From Phanerochaete sordida (taxonomy: Eukaryota > Basidiomycota > Agaricomycetes > Polyporales > Phanerochaetaceae): 64,000 nucleotides of DNA. Each line of letters starts with the position of its first letter. Position 1 is the stretch's first letter. The notes under the pieces were generated by a model. The model was not told the DNA's origin, did no database searches, and saw only the letters and a list, made by a program, of their open reading frames with translations. A program made the position numbers and the translations under genes. The DNA lies in assembly GCA_019973155.2 (NCBI GenBank), contig BPQB01000048.1, forward strand, positions 62,001-126,000, given 5' to 3'. Shown piece by piece: positions 23,358 to 33,637 of this stretch.

Positions 23358-24542
23358 CTACTTGAAAACAGTCTTGCACCGTAGACGAGAAGGTAGCGCA
23401 GCCAGGATCGCCTCCTGTAGATCGCGGTATTCGGGAGCAGAAATGGGACGCGCATCCTTTTCGTCGACGGTAATCCGCAGACACTCGAGGCCGAAGCAAT
23501 GTTCCAGTGCACTGCCGACCGTTCTCCACTCCACGGCGCGCAGGACATTGCGGATGTCGGATACCGGATGACCGTACACCGGGCGTGTTATAATCCGTAC
23601 TACGCGTATATGCGGGGGCAGCACAGCCAGAAAAGCGAGCATTTCGCGCCACCAGTCGCTTTCGAAGTATAAGCGCCACTCGAAGGCGATAGTGAGCGAC
23701 TCGAGGCGTGTGCACGCCTGCAGTGCAGAAAGATCTGCTAATTAAGTGCCATTCAGCTCTGTGTGCATTCGTCAGAGTAGCTGTGGCTCACCGACTCCGT
23801 GATGCCATCCTGAATCGCCTATATTAATGGTTAGGTCGCGTAGAGCGGGTCTCGCGGTTCGAAAGAGTTGATTCAAATCAGCTGGGCTCAGCGGCAGTAT
23901 TGGCCAGGAGATCCGAAGGTTCGCGCTTTCGAGCACCGCGGGGTCCAGGAGCTCGATGACGTGCCCAAAGTCGCCCTTCTGGATATACCCCCGGACATAA
24001 AAGCATCGTACAGGGTACACGTGCTGTAGTGGGGCCGGCTCGTTATGTATTGCTTTACAAGTGGAAATCTTGAGAGTGCCGACGGAGGCAAAAAGACCGA
24101 GAAAGTATGGGATGACGTCCAGGTGTACATCGCTGACACTCAAGCATTCTAGACGTCTACCAGAGCACGGCGGGGGTGCGCGTGAGGTGACAGGGTCCAT
24201 CATCGTGCCGCGCACGGATAGCGAGCGTAACTGCGGCAGCTGAGTGGCAATAGTGGCCACTTCCGCCATGGATTCGGTGTCGAGCGTGATCTTGAGGTTC
24301 TGTACGCGTGTAAACACTCGCGGAGACGTCGTCATGAGCGTACTGAAATCTTCCACAAAGACCTTTTGTCGCGGTGGCCAGCAGCCAGACACCCAGATGT
24401 TCACTCTCAGTGATCTGAACAGATGGGCAGAGCTCTGCCGGAGCCATGTCTTGCAGACCAAGGAGCAGATCTTGAGCGATAGCTTGTCATCCCTCAACTT
24501 GTCGATAACGAGGTCGACAAGCTCTACGGGGAGAGCGTCCAT
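23358..24542 (-). CDS. F-box-like protein, subfamily with upstream GGGGTCC element (375 aa)
   Basis: Exons are 24542-23792 and 23734-23358; the 57 bp phase-1 intron has donor GTGAGC and acceptor AGCAG. The ATG at 24542 gives MDALPVELVDLVIDKL and then CSLVCKTWLRQSSAHLFRSL, the F-box-like region at residues 2-46. The frame is open for about 390 bp further upstream, but that part has no similarity to paralogues and overlaps the upstream element. Exon 2 starts DLSALQACTRLESL and ends CKTVFK. Middle leucine repeats (LPQLRSLSV) are shared with the genes at 12952-14135 and 26879-28054. Role as ubiquitin-ligase adaptor is by family only. Confidence 0.78.
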
Positions 24543-24754
24543 CGAGTGTTGGCGACCGAGCAGGGGTAGTGGCAAACGACGAACACCAAGACGAACACTA
24601 AGTGGCCACGCACATGTAGGCAGGGCGAATGAGTGAATTCCGCTATACTGAGAGATAGTATCACAGCTTACCACGATCAAAAGGAGTTTTGAGAGGCCAC
24701 CGTCGAACGTGAACATAGACGTATGACCACCGGAGCCCTGGTTGATATCGTTGG

Positions 24755-24800
24755 AGCGTCGAGACCCCGGAGACTTCGAACCGGCGCCCGGGACCCCAGA
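24755..24800 (-). promoter_or_regulatory. Paired GGGGTCC upstream element (copy 2)
   Basis: The plus strand has GAGACCCCGGAGACTTCG, a GC-rich spacer, and CCCGGGACCCCAGAG. It lies about 213 bp before the start codon at 24542. Its far end touches the beginning of the pseudogene fragment at 24803, so this is a duplication or insertion junction. Confidence 0.55.
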
Positions 24801-24802
24801 GT

Positions 24803-25285
24803 GCAGAGGTACGGTGACAACATCGAGCACATGGCGTTCGCGATGCCCGCGGGTGGATTCTTTTCTGTGCGAGAGGCTGAGCATGCCCTTGTTCCCCGCA
24901 CACAGAATGCTTACCGTAGTCTGTAGTCGAGTCAATCACGAGCAACCGCAAGCTGCGCTCGTTTACGATCACCGCTCCGCGTTATAACGCGTGCTCTTCC
25001 GCCCATGAGGTCCTCCGCACGCTGCCCGCCGGCGTACGCGACACCAAAATGCACCTCGTCGCAAATCTTGACGATGAAAAGTACAATGACGGGCCCGACA
25101 TGTCGACGTTCGGCTGGCAAGGGATGGACAAGATGCTCGCAGTGCCCGCCGGCGGGGCTCGCGGTGCTGGACGTGAACGTGGTACGTATGGAGGAGAATC
25201 GCTATTGGGAGCTGTGCGACAGAAAGCAGATGGTGATACGCGCAAAGATATCGATAGGCTGGGGCGTGTCCTCAATATAAGGTAT
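24803..25285 (+). pseudogene. Fragment of an F-box-like gene (paralogue of 43929-45125)
   Basis: This stretch matches the C-terminal third of the gene at 43929-45125. It starts at a motif like RYGDNIEHMAFAMPAGG (the paralogue has RYGVNIEHLSFGMPAGG), crosses the intron position, and continues HLVANLDDEKYNDGPDMSTF, against HLVADFDEYKEDDEPDMSTF. The intron donor is lost (the G-GTGAG of the paralogue is here G-CTGAG), and after KMLA the frame shifts so that LAVLDVNVVRMEENRYWEL continues in another frame. With no F-box part, no donor and a frameshift, it cannot encode the family protein. It lies on the opposite strand to its neighbours. Confidence 0.7.
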
Positions 25286-25491
25286 ACGTGGAAGGTGTGC
25301 GTATCGCGATGTTTTCTTCGGTGGGTGTATGAGCGATGCGACAGGTGACTCATTTTATTGGACCGCGACGGGGCTCGCTATGAATATCTCGTCTGGTCCA
25401 CTGCAAGTAGTGGGGCAAGGAGATTTAAATATAAACAGTAGATGACATACAAAAGGAAGCGAGTGACCGCGGCGCACATACACGGAAAGGT

Positions 25492-26643
25492 CTACTTGAA
25501 AACGATCCTGCTCCTGAGGTGCCCCGGCAGCTTTCCCAGAATGTCGTCTTGGACGTCGCGATCTCGCGCAAGGTCTATTGAGTCGCAGTTAAAGTCGCAA
25601 GCCTCGATCTGCAGATGTTCGAGTGTGTTGAGATGTTGTAATGCGCGGCCGACTGCGTTCCAGTCGAGCGTCCGCAGGACGTCACGGGCGTCCTGGGCCT
25701 CTCGAAGAGCCCCGCAGTTCGTACGGAGGCGTACCGCTCGAACACCGGGAGGCAGAGACGATAGAGGACCGAGGATAGCGCGCCAAGAGGCATGGTCGAA
25801 ACGAGCCTCGCGTCGCGCGGTGATGTTGAACGACTTGAGGAGGGGGCACGCACGGAGCGCAGGAGTGCCTGTCGGAAGCGATGAATGAAAACCAGCTTCG
25901 AAGCAGCTATCGTGGCACGTACCTAGCAGGATCTCCTTGAAGAAAGGGTCCATGCGGTACTCCAATTCACGGATATGCGCACCCAGGACGTGAAAGAAAT
26001 GGTTGACATCCCCCGCTGACGGCGTCGGATAGTTGACTGGAAGGTCGAGGAGAATACTTTCGAGGGTAGACGGCTCGACGAGCCTGCTCACTTCGCGCAA
26101 CGCAGGGCCGTCCCAGCCCAAGATCGCGAGGCGCTTGACGCGGTAGGTGTGCGGCACGGGGCCTGCTTTGCCGGTGCAGCGGTGTATGTCGAGCGAGCCG
26201 GCGGAGGCGAAGCCACCGAGGAAGTAAGCAACGATGTCCATAGGCACCGCCCGGATCCTCAGATGCTCAACATGTCGCTTGACCGACGGTGTCGCGGGTG
26301 GGTAGGCGCGGCGGTCTAGCACCGTGGCCGAAACGGTGAGGGACTGCAGCGCCGGCAGGTGTTCGAGGAGAAGGGCGACTTTCGCGAGGGTCGAGGGATC
26401 GACAGTGACATCGAGAACTTCGATGCTCGTGGACATGCGCTCGGAGGACAGTACGCTGTCGCAAAAGTGCAGCAGCGCGGCGTGGTTGTAGTACGGGTTG
26501 GGGACTCTGAAGGAACGAAAGAGGTGCTTCGAGGACCGAGAAACCAACGATTTGCACACCAGAGAGCAGCTACGCAGGTCGTGATAGTCCGATCGAAGCT
26601 CGTCTACGATGAGCTCAATGAGCTCCAGCGGAAGAGCCCCCAT
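25492..26643 (-). CDS. F-box-like protein (two exons, 365 aa)
   Basis: Exons are 26643-25923 and 25868-25492. The 54 bp intron (GTACGT...GACAG, phase 1) is in frame, so unspliced reading gives a false 383-residue protein with 18 extra residues after ILLG. The ATG at 26643 gives MGALPLELIELIVDEL, then CSLVCKSLVSRSSKHLFRSF. Exon 2 starts GTPALRACPLLKSF and contains LDWNAVGRALQHLNTLEHL. It ends RSRIVFK. It is the intact sister of the gene at 42448-43608: the same spacing, the same TYRVKRL and EYRMD blocks, and a similar sequence just upstream of the ATG. Likely SCF adaptor by family. Confidence 0.82.
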   Translation of the reverse strand: MGALPLELIELIVDELRSDYHDLRSCSLVCKSLVSRSSKHLFRSFRVPNPYYNHAALLHFCDSVLSSERMSTSIEVLDVTVDPSTLAKVALLLEHLPALQSLTVSATVLDRRAYPPATPSVKRHVEHLRIRAVPMDIVAYFLGGFASAGSLDIHRCTGKAGPVPHTYRVKRLAILGWDGPALREVSRLVEPSTLESILLDLPVNYPTPSAGDVNHFFHVLGAHIRELEYRMDPFFKEILLGTCHDSCFEAGFHSSLPTGTPALRACPLLKSFNITARREARFDHASWRAILGPLSSLPPGVRAVRLRTNCGALREAQDARDVLRTLDWNAVGRALQHLNTLEHLQIEACDFNCDSIDLARDRDVQDDILGKLPGHLRSRIVFK

Positions 26644-26878
26644 GGTGGAGGAGAGAGTCGAACCTGGGGCGCCTACTTAGAACTGGCGGGAGAGGAGCTT
26701 GGGCGGCTCTGCTCGAATATACACACCGAGCGCAGCTCGACTTTATGACCTATCACCAGCAAGGCCCAGCAAGGCCTGGTCAATACTGCGGCCTCCTACA
26801 ATATTGTCGCTGAAATTGAGTGATATACAAACATACATCGAAACCATAGCCATCAGGAACATGTATGCGAGAATGACT

Positions 26879-28054
26879 TCAGTACTCGAAGACGATCTTG
26901 CTCCGCAGACGAGAAGGCAGCGCAGCGACAATTACTTCCTGCAACTCGCTGTCCTCGAGGACGGAGATTGGAGGAGGATCATAGCATTCAACGGCCACCC
27001 GCAGACACTCGAGGCCCGTGCAGTGTTCCAGCGCACCACCCACCGCGCTCCACTCGAGCCCGTACAGGGCATCGCGGAGGGCGAACGCCCAGTAGTCACA
27101 TATCACGATCCGGACCACGCGGATGTGCTGGGGCAACGCAGGGAGAAAAGCGAGGAGCCCGCGCCACCAGTCGCTTTCAATACAGTGATAGTTGGTTCTG
27201 ACCGTGAACGACTCGAGGCGCGGGAATGCCTGCAGCGAATCCGAAAGAGCTGGAGGGTTGAGCGTGAGCGTCCACACTCGTTGCAGGAGCTATAGCTCAC
27301 CATCAGAAGGGACCCATAGACGATCGGCCAGTGTGATCTTCAGGTGCCGCGTTGTTGGCCCCGCGACGAGAAGAAGTCCGATCAGGTCGTTTGGTTCTAT
27401 CGTTCTCAACGCCGGCGACATGCTGACGTCGGCGCTCTCGAGCCTTGAGGGCTCCAGAAGCGCAGTAACGTAGCGCAAGGTGTCGCCTGGGATGTGTGAA
27501 GCGCAGAAGTTCCGCACAAGGTACTTGCGCTGCGAGCGTGCGGGGGGCATACTCCAATTCATAACGCATGTGGAGACCTCAAGGGTGCCGACGGAGGAGA
27601 AGAGACCTAGGAAGTAAGGTACGACGTCCGCACGCACATACCCGACGTCTAGATGCTCTATATGTCGGCCGGAACACGGGAGCGCATCCGTAGGTGGTGA
27701 GGTGCTCGTCATGCCGCTGCTCACAGATAACGAGCGCAGGTGGGGCAGCTGGAGGGCAATAGTGGCCACGTCGGCCACTGACGAAGTCCGAATCGACATC
27801 GTGAGGTTCTGGATATGTGTGGACACACGCGGCGATGTCGCTATAAGGCCGCAGAATTCGTAGAATGGGGTCTTCCACAGATCTGGCTGACCAGCAGTGC
27901 CAATGTTGAACCGCGCCCTGAGGGACTTGAACAGATGAGCGGAGGGGCGCGGCGCCCAAGACTTGCAGACCAAGGAGCAGCTGCGCAGGGAATATCGATC
28001 GTCTTGCAGCTCGTATATAACAAGATCAACCAGTTCTGCAGGGAGGGTGTTCAT
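26879..28054 (-). CDS. F-box-like protein, subfamily with upstream GGGGTCC element (374 aa)
   Basis: Exons are 28054-27301 and 27249-26879, with a 51 bp phase-1 intron (GTGAGC...TCCAG). The start ATG at 28054 gives MNTLPAELVDLVIYEL; the frame extends three codons upstream only to a GTG. The F-box second half is CSLVCKSWAPRPSAHLFKSL. The joint reads GALSDSLQAFPRLESF, as in the paralogues. The C-terminal exon contains LEWSAVGGALEHCTGLECL and ends IVFEY. The acceptor AG sits inside CCTCCAG with the branch site CGCTCACGC upstream. Part of a three-gene head-to-tail run (23358-28054). Confidence 0.78.
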
Positions 28055-29571
28055 CGTGAACACTGGGTAGGGAGACGCGCGGCGTAGGATACACTGGGAT
28101 GATTCAGCTACTCTTCACGACAGAGAGAAAGTGTAGCTCACAGCGTTCGAGCCTCGAGCCACAGGCTAAGATGCTGGCGACGCTGTCAGAACTATGCGTC
28201 GAGAATGGAAGTGGTGCAGGTCGCGACCGCGGCCACCGTCGCACCTAGATGGACAGTGAGGACCCCGAAAACTTGGTTGGAGCGCCGGAGACCCCGGAGC
28301 GCGAGGTGATGACCTTTCCGCCCAGGCTCACGCCAACGGTGTCGTGACGACGAGAAATGGATGCTGAGCACAATTTAAACGGAATCGTGAGCGGTGGAGT
28401 GAAGTCATGGGCGCTGTCGTAGAATATATGCCTGAGCTGGCCAGGATCCACAGGAGACTTCGCGTGCGTTCGAAAGCTGGTGCTATGAGCCCGAGGGTGT
28501 GGAGGCTGCTGGACAGTAGAGCGCGGCAGGGATGCAACCCATAGACCCGGGCTCTTCGCTTGGGTCCGATGAGCAGCTTGGGGGGCCGGCACGTCTCTCC
28601 TGCGTAGGAGGAACATCGTGGCGGGCCTGCAAACGCCGAGGATGGCGTCATGACCCGGTCTGCGGGCGCGAGAGAGCCGGATAATCCAGAAAGCGGTGGT
28701 GGATATTGCGGTGGTACTTGTAGCTGCGGCGAGACTGGAGGCAGCAGTATATTTGTGGGCGCAGACGGAAGACCGCACTTCGAGTGACTTGACGAGAAGC
28801 ACCGAGACTCGCGCGCGCGAAGCTCTGCGTATAAAGGAAAAGTCTTCATTGGAGTGTTGTAAAATCGCTGCGAAGCACGCCCACGACCTGGTTGACGAAT
28901 GCTCCCGCAAGCACGCCGTTCACGCGGATGTGGTCGACAGGACACCGTCGGACGACGTCGGGCCTCTGGACATAGTCTCATGCGTGAGCCAGCTACGTGT
29001 GCCAAATTAAGTGTTCAGCTTACCGCTCTGGTGAGATCACGAATCTCTGGCCAGCGTCGCTGCGACGTTCGAGTCGAAAGCGGGAAAGAAGCGGCAGCGA
29101 AGACGAGCCAGCCCGAAACCGGTTCTCTGGCTCAAGTCTACGCGTGTCAGGGGGCTTCTTACGCCAGAATGGGTGTCCAGCGTACCTTTCTGAGAGTTCC
29201 TTGCTCGAGCTAGCGCCACGGTGATGACGGGCGGTCGAAAAGGGGAACGAAGCGCGAAGACGCACCGGTACCTTCAAGGGCGCCAATGGTGTGCCAGGAC
29301 CCCAGAGAGTCGGGACCGTCGCTGGAGGTCGCGAAGGAGTCTCTCAAGCCAGTCCCTCCACAACGTTCTCGTACTCGGTGAAGAAGTGAAAAAACTCTCC
29401 AGAGGAGTTCCGATTAAGTACAATTACAAGATTACAAGTACAGCAGCGCATAGCGACTGACAGCAAACAACAGGGGTACACACATATGAATAAAGAGTCT
29501 CGTGAACGGAGCGTGCAAGCATTAAGTAAGTAAGCGATGCGGAAGGCCCGTCTATCTCTACTCTATGCGGC
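28055..29571. other. Gap of 1.5 kb without a supported gene
   Basis: It carries the upstream element at 28257-28301 and a half-element near 29300. On the minus strand around 28.3-28.9 kb a proline-rich frame (LLPPVSPQLQVPPQYPPP) is open for over 200 codons, but I see no start, splice or family evidence that makes it a gene. Confidence 0.4.
28257..28301 (-). promoter_or_regulatory. Paired GGGGTCC upstream element (copy 3)
   Basis: The plus strand reads GTGAGGACCCCGAAAACTTG, then GGAGCGCCGGAGACCCCGG. It is about 203 bp upstream of the start codon at 28054, the same distance class as copies 1, 2 and 4. Confidence 0.55.
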
Positions 29572-31654
29572 CTACGCGTGCCCGGCGCCGCCGGGCGCGT
29601 ACGTCTTCTCGCCGGTGCTCTCGTGGTCGTACAGCGGCGGGAGCGGCTCGACGCGCATGCGGAAGATGTAGCGCTTGATGTTGCGCGGGAGCGCCTTGAG
29701 CTGGTACGCGGCGTGCACGTGTGTCGGCACGCTGAAGACCTGGTCGAGCTCCTCGAGCGAGAGCGCCTTCGTCTCGGGCACGAAGAGCAGGATGAGCACG
29801 AAGCCGATCGCGTTCCAGCCCGCGTACCACCCGAACGCGCCCTGCGGCTTGAACGCGCCGAGCAGGCGCGGGAACGTGATCGCGACGACGAAGTTGCTGC
29901 GCGGGAGGTCAGCGCGCGCGCGAGTGCAGCAGGGGACGACGGCACTTACAAGAACCAGAGGACAGACGTCGCGAGCGACATGCCGATGTCGCGCACCGCG
30001 AGCGGGTACGCCTCGGCCGAGTACGTGAACGGCACGGGGCCCTCGCCGGGCGAGTACGCCATGCCGAAGAGGTAGATGCCGAGCGCGACGACGGCGAGAC
30101 GCGCCTTGTCGGCGGGGATCCAGAACGCGAAGCCGGTCATGAGCAGGAAGAGCGCCATGAGCGGGAACGTCGTGAGCAGCAGGTTGCGGCGGCCGAAGGT
30201 GTCGATGGTGTACACGGCGGGGAACGCGAAGATCCAGTTGATGAGGCCGAAGCCGAAGGACGCGAGGAGGGACTGGATCTGGTTGAAGCCGGACTGCGAG
30301 AAGATGTTCGACGAGTAGTACGCGATGACGTTGACGCCGCAGAACTGCTGGAGGAACATGACGATCGTCGACGCGAGCGCGGCGCGGCGGTTGCGCGGGA
30401 CGGTGAAGAGCTCGCGGAAGCCGGGCTTGCTGCCCTCGATCTCCTTCTCGGCCTCGAGCAGGACGTGGATGTAGTACAGGTCGCGCGCGGCCTGGAGCGG
30501 CGTGTTGCGGAGGCGGCGGAGCGAGTCGTACGCCTGCGCGTAGCGGCCCTTGGACATCAGCCAGCGCGGCGACTCGGGGCAGTACAGGACCTGGCTCATG
30601 ATGACGAGCGCGGGGATGCCGGCCTGCAGAGGACGTCAGACGGTGCGCGACGCGAGGGCGACGGAGGTACGTACACTAGCAAGCATGAGGCGCCAGTTGA
30701 GACCCTTGATGTTGTGCTTGTCGGGGACGTGGAAGAACGCGAGGTCCATGACGTTGCCGATCATGATACCGAAGGCCGTCCACATCTGCCTGCGAGAGCG
30801 TGAGCCACAGCGCGCGTCCGTCGTCACAAGAGCACTTACCACATCATGACGAGCGCACCACGGATGACCGCCGGCGCGCACTCGGCGGCGTACACGGGGA
30901 CCGTCGTCGACTTGGGGCCGATGCCGAAGCCGAGGATGAGGCGGGCGACGAAGAGGTGCTGCCACGAGTTCGTGACGCCCTGCCAGATGCAGGTCGCGAA
31001 CGAGAGGAAGGCGGTGAGGAAGATGGTGCCGCGGCGGCCGAGGTACTTGTTGAGGGGCGCGGTGAGCCAGCAGGAGATGACGCCGCAGGTGAGGTAGGGC
31101 GCGGAGTTGACGAGGCCGAGCAGCCACTGGTTGCGGCCGGCGTTGCCGTCGGTCGCGTTGGGGTCGATGCCGAACTGGCCGGCAAAGAACAGGTTCGCGC
31201 CGTTGATCACGGACTCGTCCATCTGCGCGCGGTTGGGTCAGTACGCGAGGAATACGCGCAAAGGGAAGGGGCCACTCACACCCTGGACGGCGGCGGCGAG
31301 CGAGCAGAGGATGACGAGGTAGTAGAGCTGCCAGGGCTGGTCCCAGCGGTGCGTGCTCTCGCGGCGGATCGCGTTCTTGTCCTCCTCGGAGAGCTGCGTG
31401 AGGTTCTCGAAGCCGGCGGGGTCCTGCGCGACGAGGGCGCCCTTCTGGAGCTCCTCGGTGATGTGCTCGAGGCCGTGGGTGCGCGCGAACTTGGCGGCGT
31501 CGGCCATGAGCTGGTCGTGCGGGATGCCCTCGAGCGGGTTGATGAGCTTCGCGTAGGTGTTGTTGTTGACCGTGTCGATGTGGCGGACGGAGGCGGAGTC
31601 GGCCTCCGCGACGGCCTTCTCGGACGGCGAGTGTTTCTCGTTTTCGTAAGACAT
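29572..31654 (-). CDS. MFS sugar/polyol transporter (five exons, 623 aa)
   Basis: Exons are 31654-31280, 31222-30840, 30789-30675, 30623-29950 and 29896-29572, with introns of 57, 50, 51 and 53 bp. The spliced length is divisible by three and rejoins AAVQG|MDESVINGA, MMW|QMWTAF, LAS|AGIPAL and WFF|NFVVAITF. It is a 12-segment major facilitator of the sugar porter family: signatures are LNKYLGRRG after helix 2, PESPRWLM after helix 6, DTFGRRN after helix 8 and VPETKALSLEELDQVF after helix 12. The long charged N-terminal extension (about 110 residues) and the AVQGMDESVINGAN motif resemble fungal polyol/inositol-type porters more than hexose porters; the substrate is not provable here. It probably acts at the plasma membrane as a proton symporter. 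A TATAAAAG lies about 145 bp before the ATG. Confidence 0.92.
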
Positions 31655-33637
31655 CGTGAGCGGGAGTACGGGGGGCGTGGGGATCGTAAGAGAGTGTCGC
31701 TGCTGCCCCGACGTGAACGAGTGGAACTCCAGGCGGCGGCGCGAGGGGTAGAAGACTCGAGGGAGAGGTCACGGGCTTTGACGTCTGCGCGGCGGGGCTC
31801 TTTTATACGCGAGGGCCGTGCGAGGCGCACGCATGGCGGGGCCCATCAGAACCTCAGATCTGCCTTTCCTTCTCCACACCGCGACTACGATTTCCCGCGA
31901 AGGAAGGTGGGGCGCCGCACTCAATTTTCAGGGGACGCGCGATCGCGGGCCCCGCATGGCAACGTTACCCCGCAGATCTAAGCGCCCCCGCAACGCTCTG
32001 CGAGAAAGGCTAACAGCGGGGAGATGTTCAGCTTCGTTCTGCCTCCCGAGACATTGTGCGCCGCACCTGTGTGGCTTTCAGGGCGCGCCTGAACGTGATT
32101 GCGCGCGGGCGTGGGCAACCCGCAGGGTGCATGGGAAGGCCGGACACACAGAGGGCGTCCTGGGAGGCCTTGGCGAGGAGACGATCCGTGCGCTGGGCGA
32201 GCTCCCGCCGGAGCCTGCGCGCGGCCGGGCGGGCGGCTCAAGGAATGAAGCCGCCACTGCATCGAGATCGACGAGGATCGCGCACGGAATTTGCGTGCGC
32301 GGCATGTGCTGGGGGGTCATGTGTCCCGTGTGCCTGGCCTCTGCCTGCTCGCGAACGATCAGCCCAGGATCAGCCTCTGCCCGCGGCGGCAGGCGAGCGA
32401 GCGTCGGAGGGCGCAGGCAAAGCGTACGTGACGCGCGCGCGATGACGCTGTGCGCGCCCCGTCGACGTCGGCGCTGCATTCTGCGTGCTCCACGACGGCG
32501 AGGAAGGCTCGGGAAGACTTAGCGAAGGCCCCACACGCTTCGTGGCCCTGGGCGAAGCGGCAGTCGGTGCGTCAGCGAGTCGCAGAGGATGCGAGATCTG
32601 GGAAGGCGATGGGCCTGGTGCGGCAGAATGTTGACACACGGTCGTTGATTGCAGCATGAGACAGGGCGCGGTCCGGGCGTCGGCCGCAGCGGGAAGGACG
32701 GGGAGTGGACAGGAGTGCCGCTTATCGTGCTGCAGCATCCCAGCAGCCTTCCGGGTCATCAAGACGAGGCATCACGAGCGCAGGCTGCACAAGCTTGCTC
32801 GCCGTCCCATGTCCTCCTCCCCCGCCTCGCGCTGCCCAGCCCCGGCAGAAAGTCAAAGAAAATTGGCGAGAGGGAGCGAAAATTGCAGCGGATGACGAGC
32901 GCCGCGGACAAATTCGGCTCTGCCCAATCGGGCACCACAGCCGTGGTGGCGCGGGCAATCCGCTCCAACGGACCGCTAAACCCGGGGCGGTGCGTCACCT
33001 CCGCTTCGGGCGAGCCAACCAGACCTCGTCGTCCTTCGCCTGCTCCGCAACGCCTGCTTATGCGGCTTAGCCCAGGGCGCCGCCCTAGCGCAGATCGCGC
33101 GCGCGGGCAGCTGACCTCGCATCCAGACCGCGCGCCCGACGGCGCGGAGCCGCGCCAGCGACAAGCAAACCGCCCCGATCGGCTGGAGCGCAAATGCGCC
33201 GCGACGGCCCAGGGACCCGCCGCCAGGCTTCAGGACGAACGGTGCCCCCGCGCGCTAGCAACGATCGACGCCAGGCGGCGGCGCAGCGCGGGCCCGACGG
33301 CGCGCCTGCGGTTGCGCTGGGGGTCGCTGGGGCTGCCAGAGCGCGCCCTGGGGCCCCGCGGGCAGCTGCGCCCGCGCTGGCCCAGGTGCGCCCACTGCCG
33401 CACCGCAGAGCCAACATGGTGCCCCGCAATGCAGTTTCCCCGTTCCCCGCAGAGTCCTGAAGCTGCCGTGTGCGGCGTGCTACCCACGTCGAAACCGACC
33501 AGCGGGCAGGGCCGTTTCAGAATGCGGATACGCTTCATTTGGCTGGCCCGCCCGACGGGCTATAGGAGTGCGCTGAACGTCGTGTCCGACAACGCCCTCT
33601 TTGCTGCACACCTCTCACCACACTCGACATAGCCGGA
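31655..33637. other. Divergent intergenic region, very GC-rich (2 kb)
   Basis: It lies between the transporter start (minus) and the unassigned gene start (plus). Long open frames occur on both strands, but they reflect the high GC and few AT-rich stops; none has a domain or splice support. GTGGGG sites near 31908 fit the SYGGRG consensus bound by CreA/Mig1-type carbon repressors, which would suit a sugar transporter, but such short sites are common in GC-rich DNA. Confidence 0.4.
31799..31806 (-). promoter_or_regulatory. TATA box of the MFS transporter gene
   Basis: TATAAAAG on the minus strand, about 145 bp upstream of the transporter ATG at 31654. Assignment is from consensus and distance. 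Confidence 0.5.

Noticed and set aside
22973..23548. A 191-codon minus-strand frame
   Set aside because: It overlaps the second exon of the F-box-like gene in the wrong frame, and its other half has no motif.
28245..29005. Minus-strand frames of about 220 codons with a proline-rich stretch
   Set aside because: Two overlapping frames of equal length, no recognisable motif, and one of them spans the upstream element of the neighbouring F-box gene.
30800..31981. A 393-codon plus-strand frame opposite the sugar transporter
   Set aside because: It is the complement of a codon-biased real gene; the minus strand has clear MFS motifs and consistent splicing.
31818..33632. Several open frames of 230-330 codons on the plus strand upstream of the unassigned gene
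   Set aside because: They are Arg/Pro/Ala-rich, overlap equally long frames on the other strand, and have no domains; they follow from very high GC and few stop codons.
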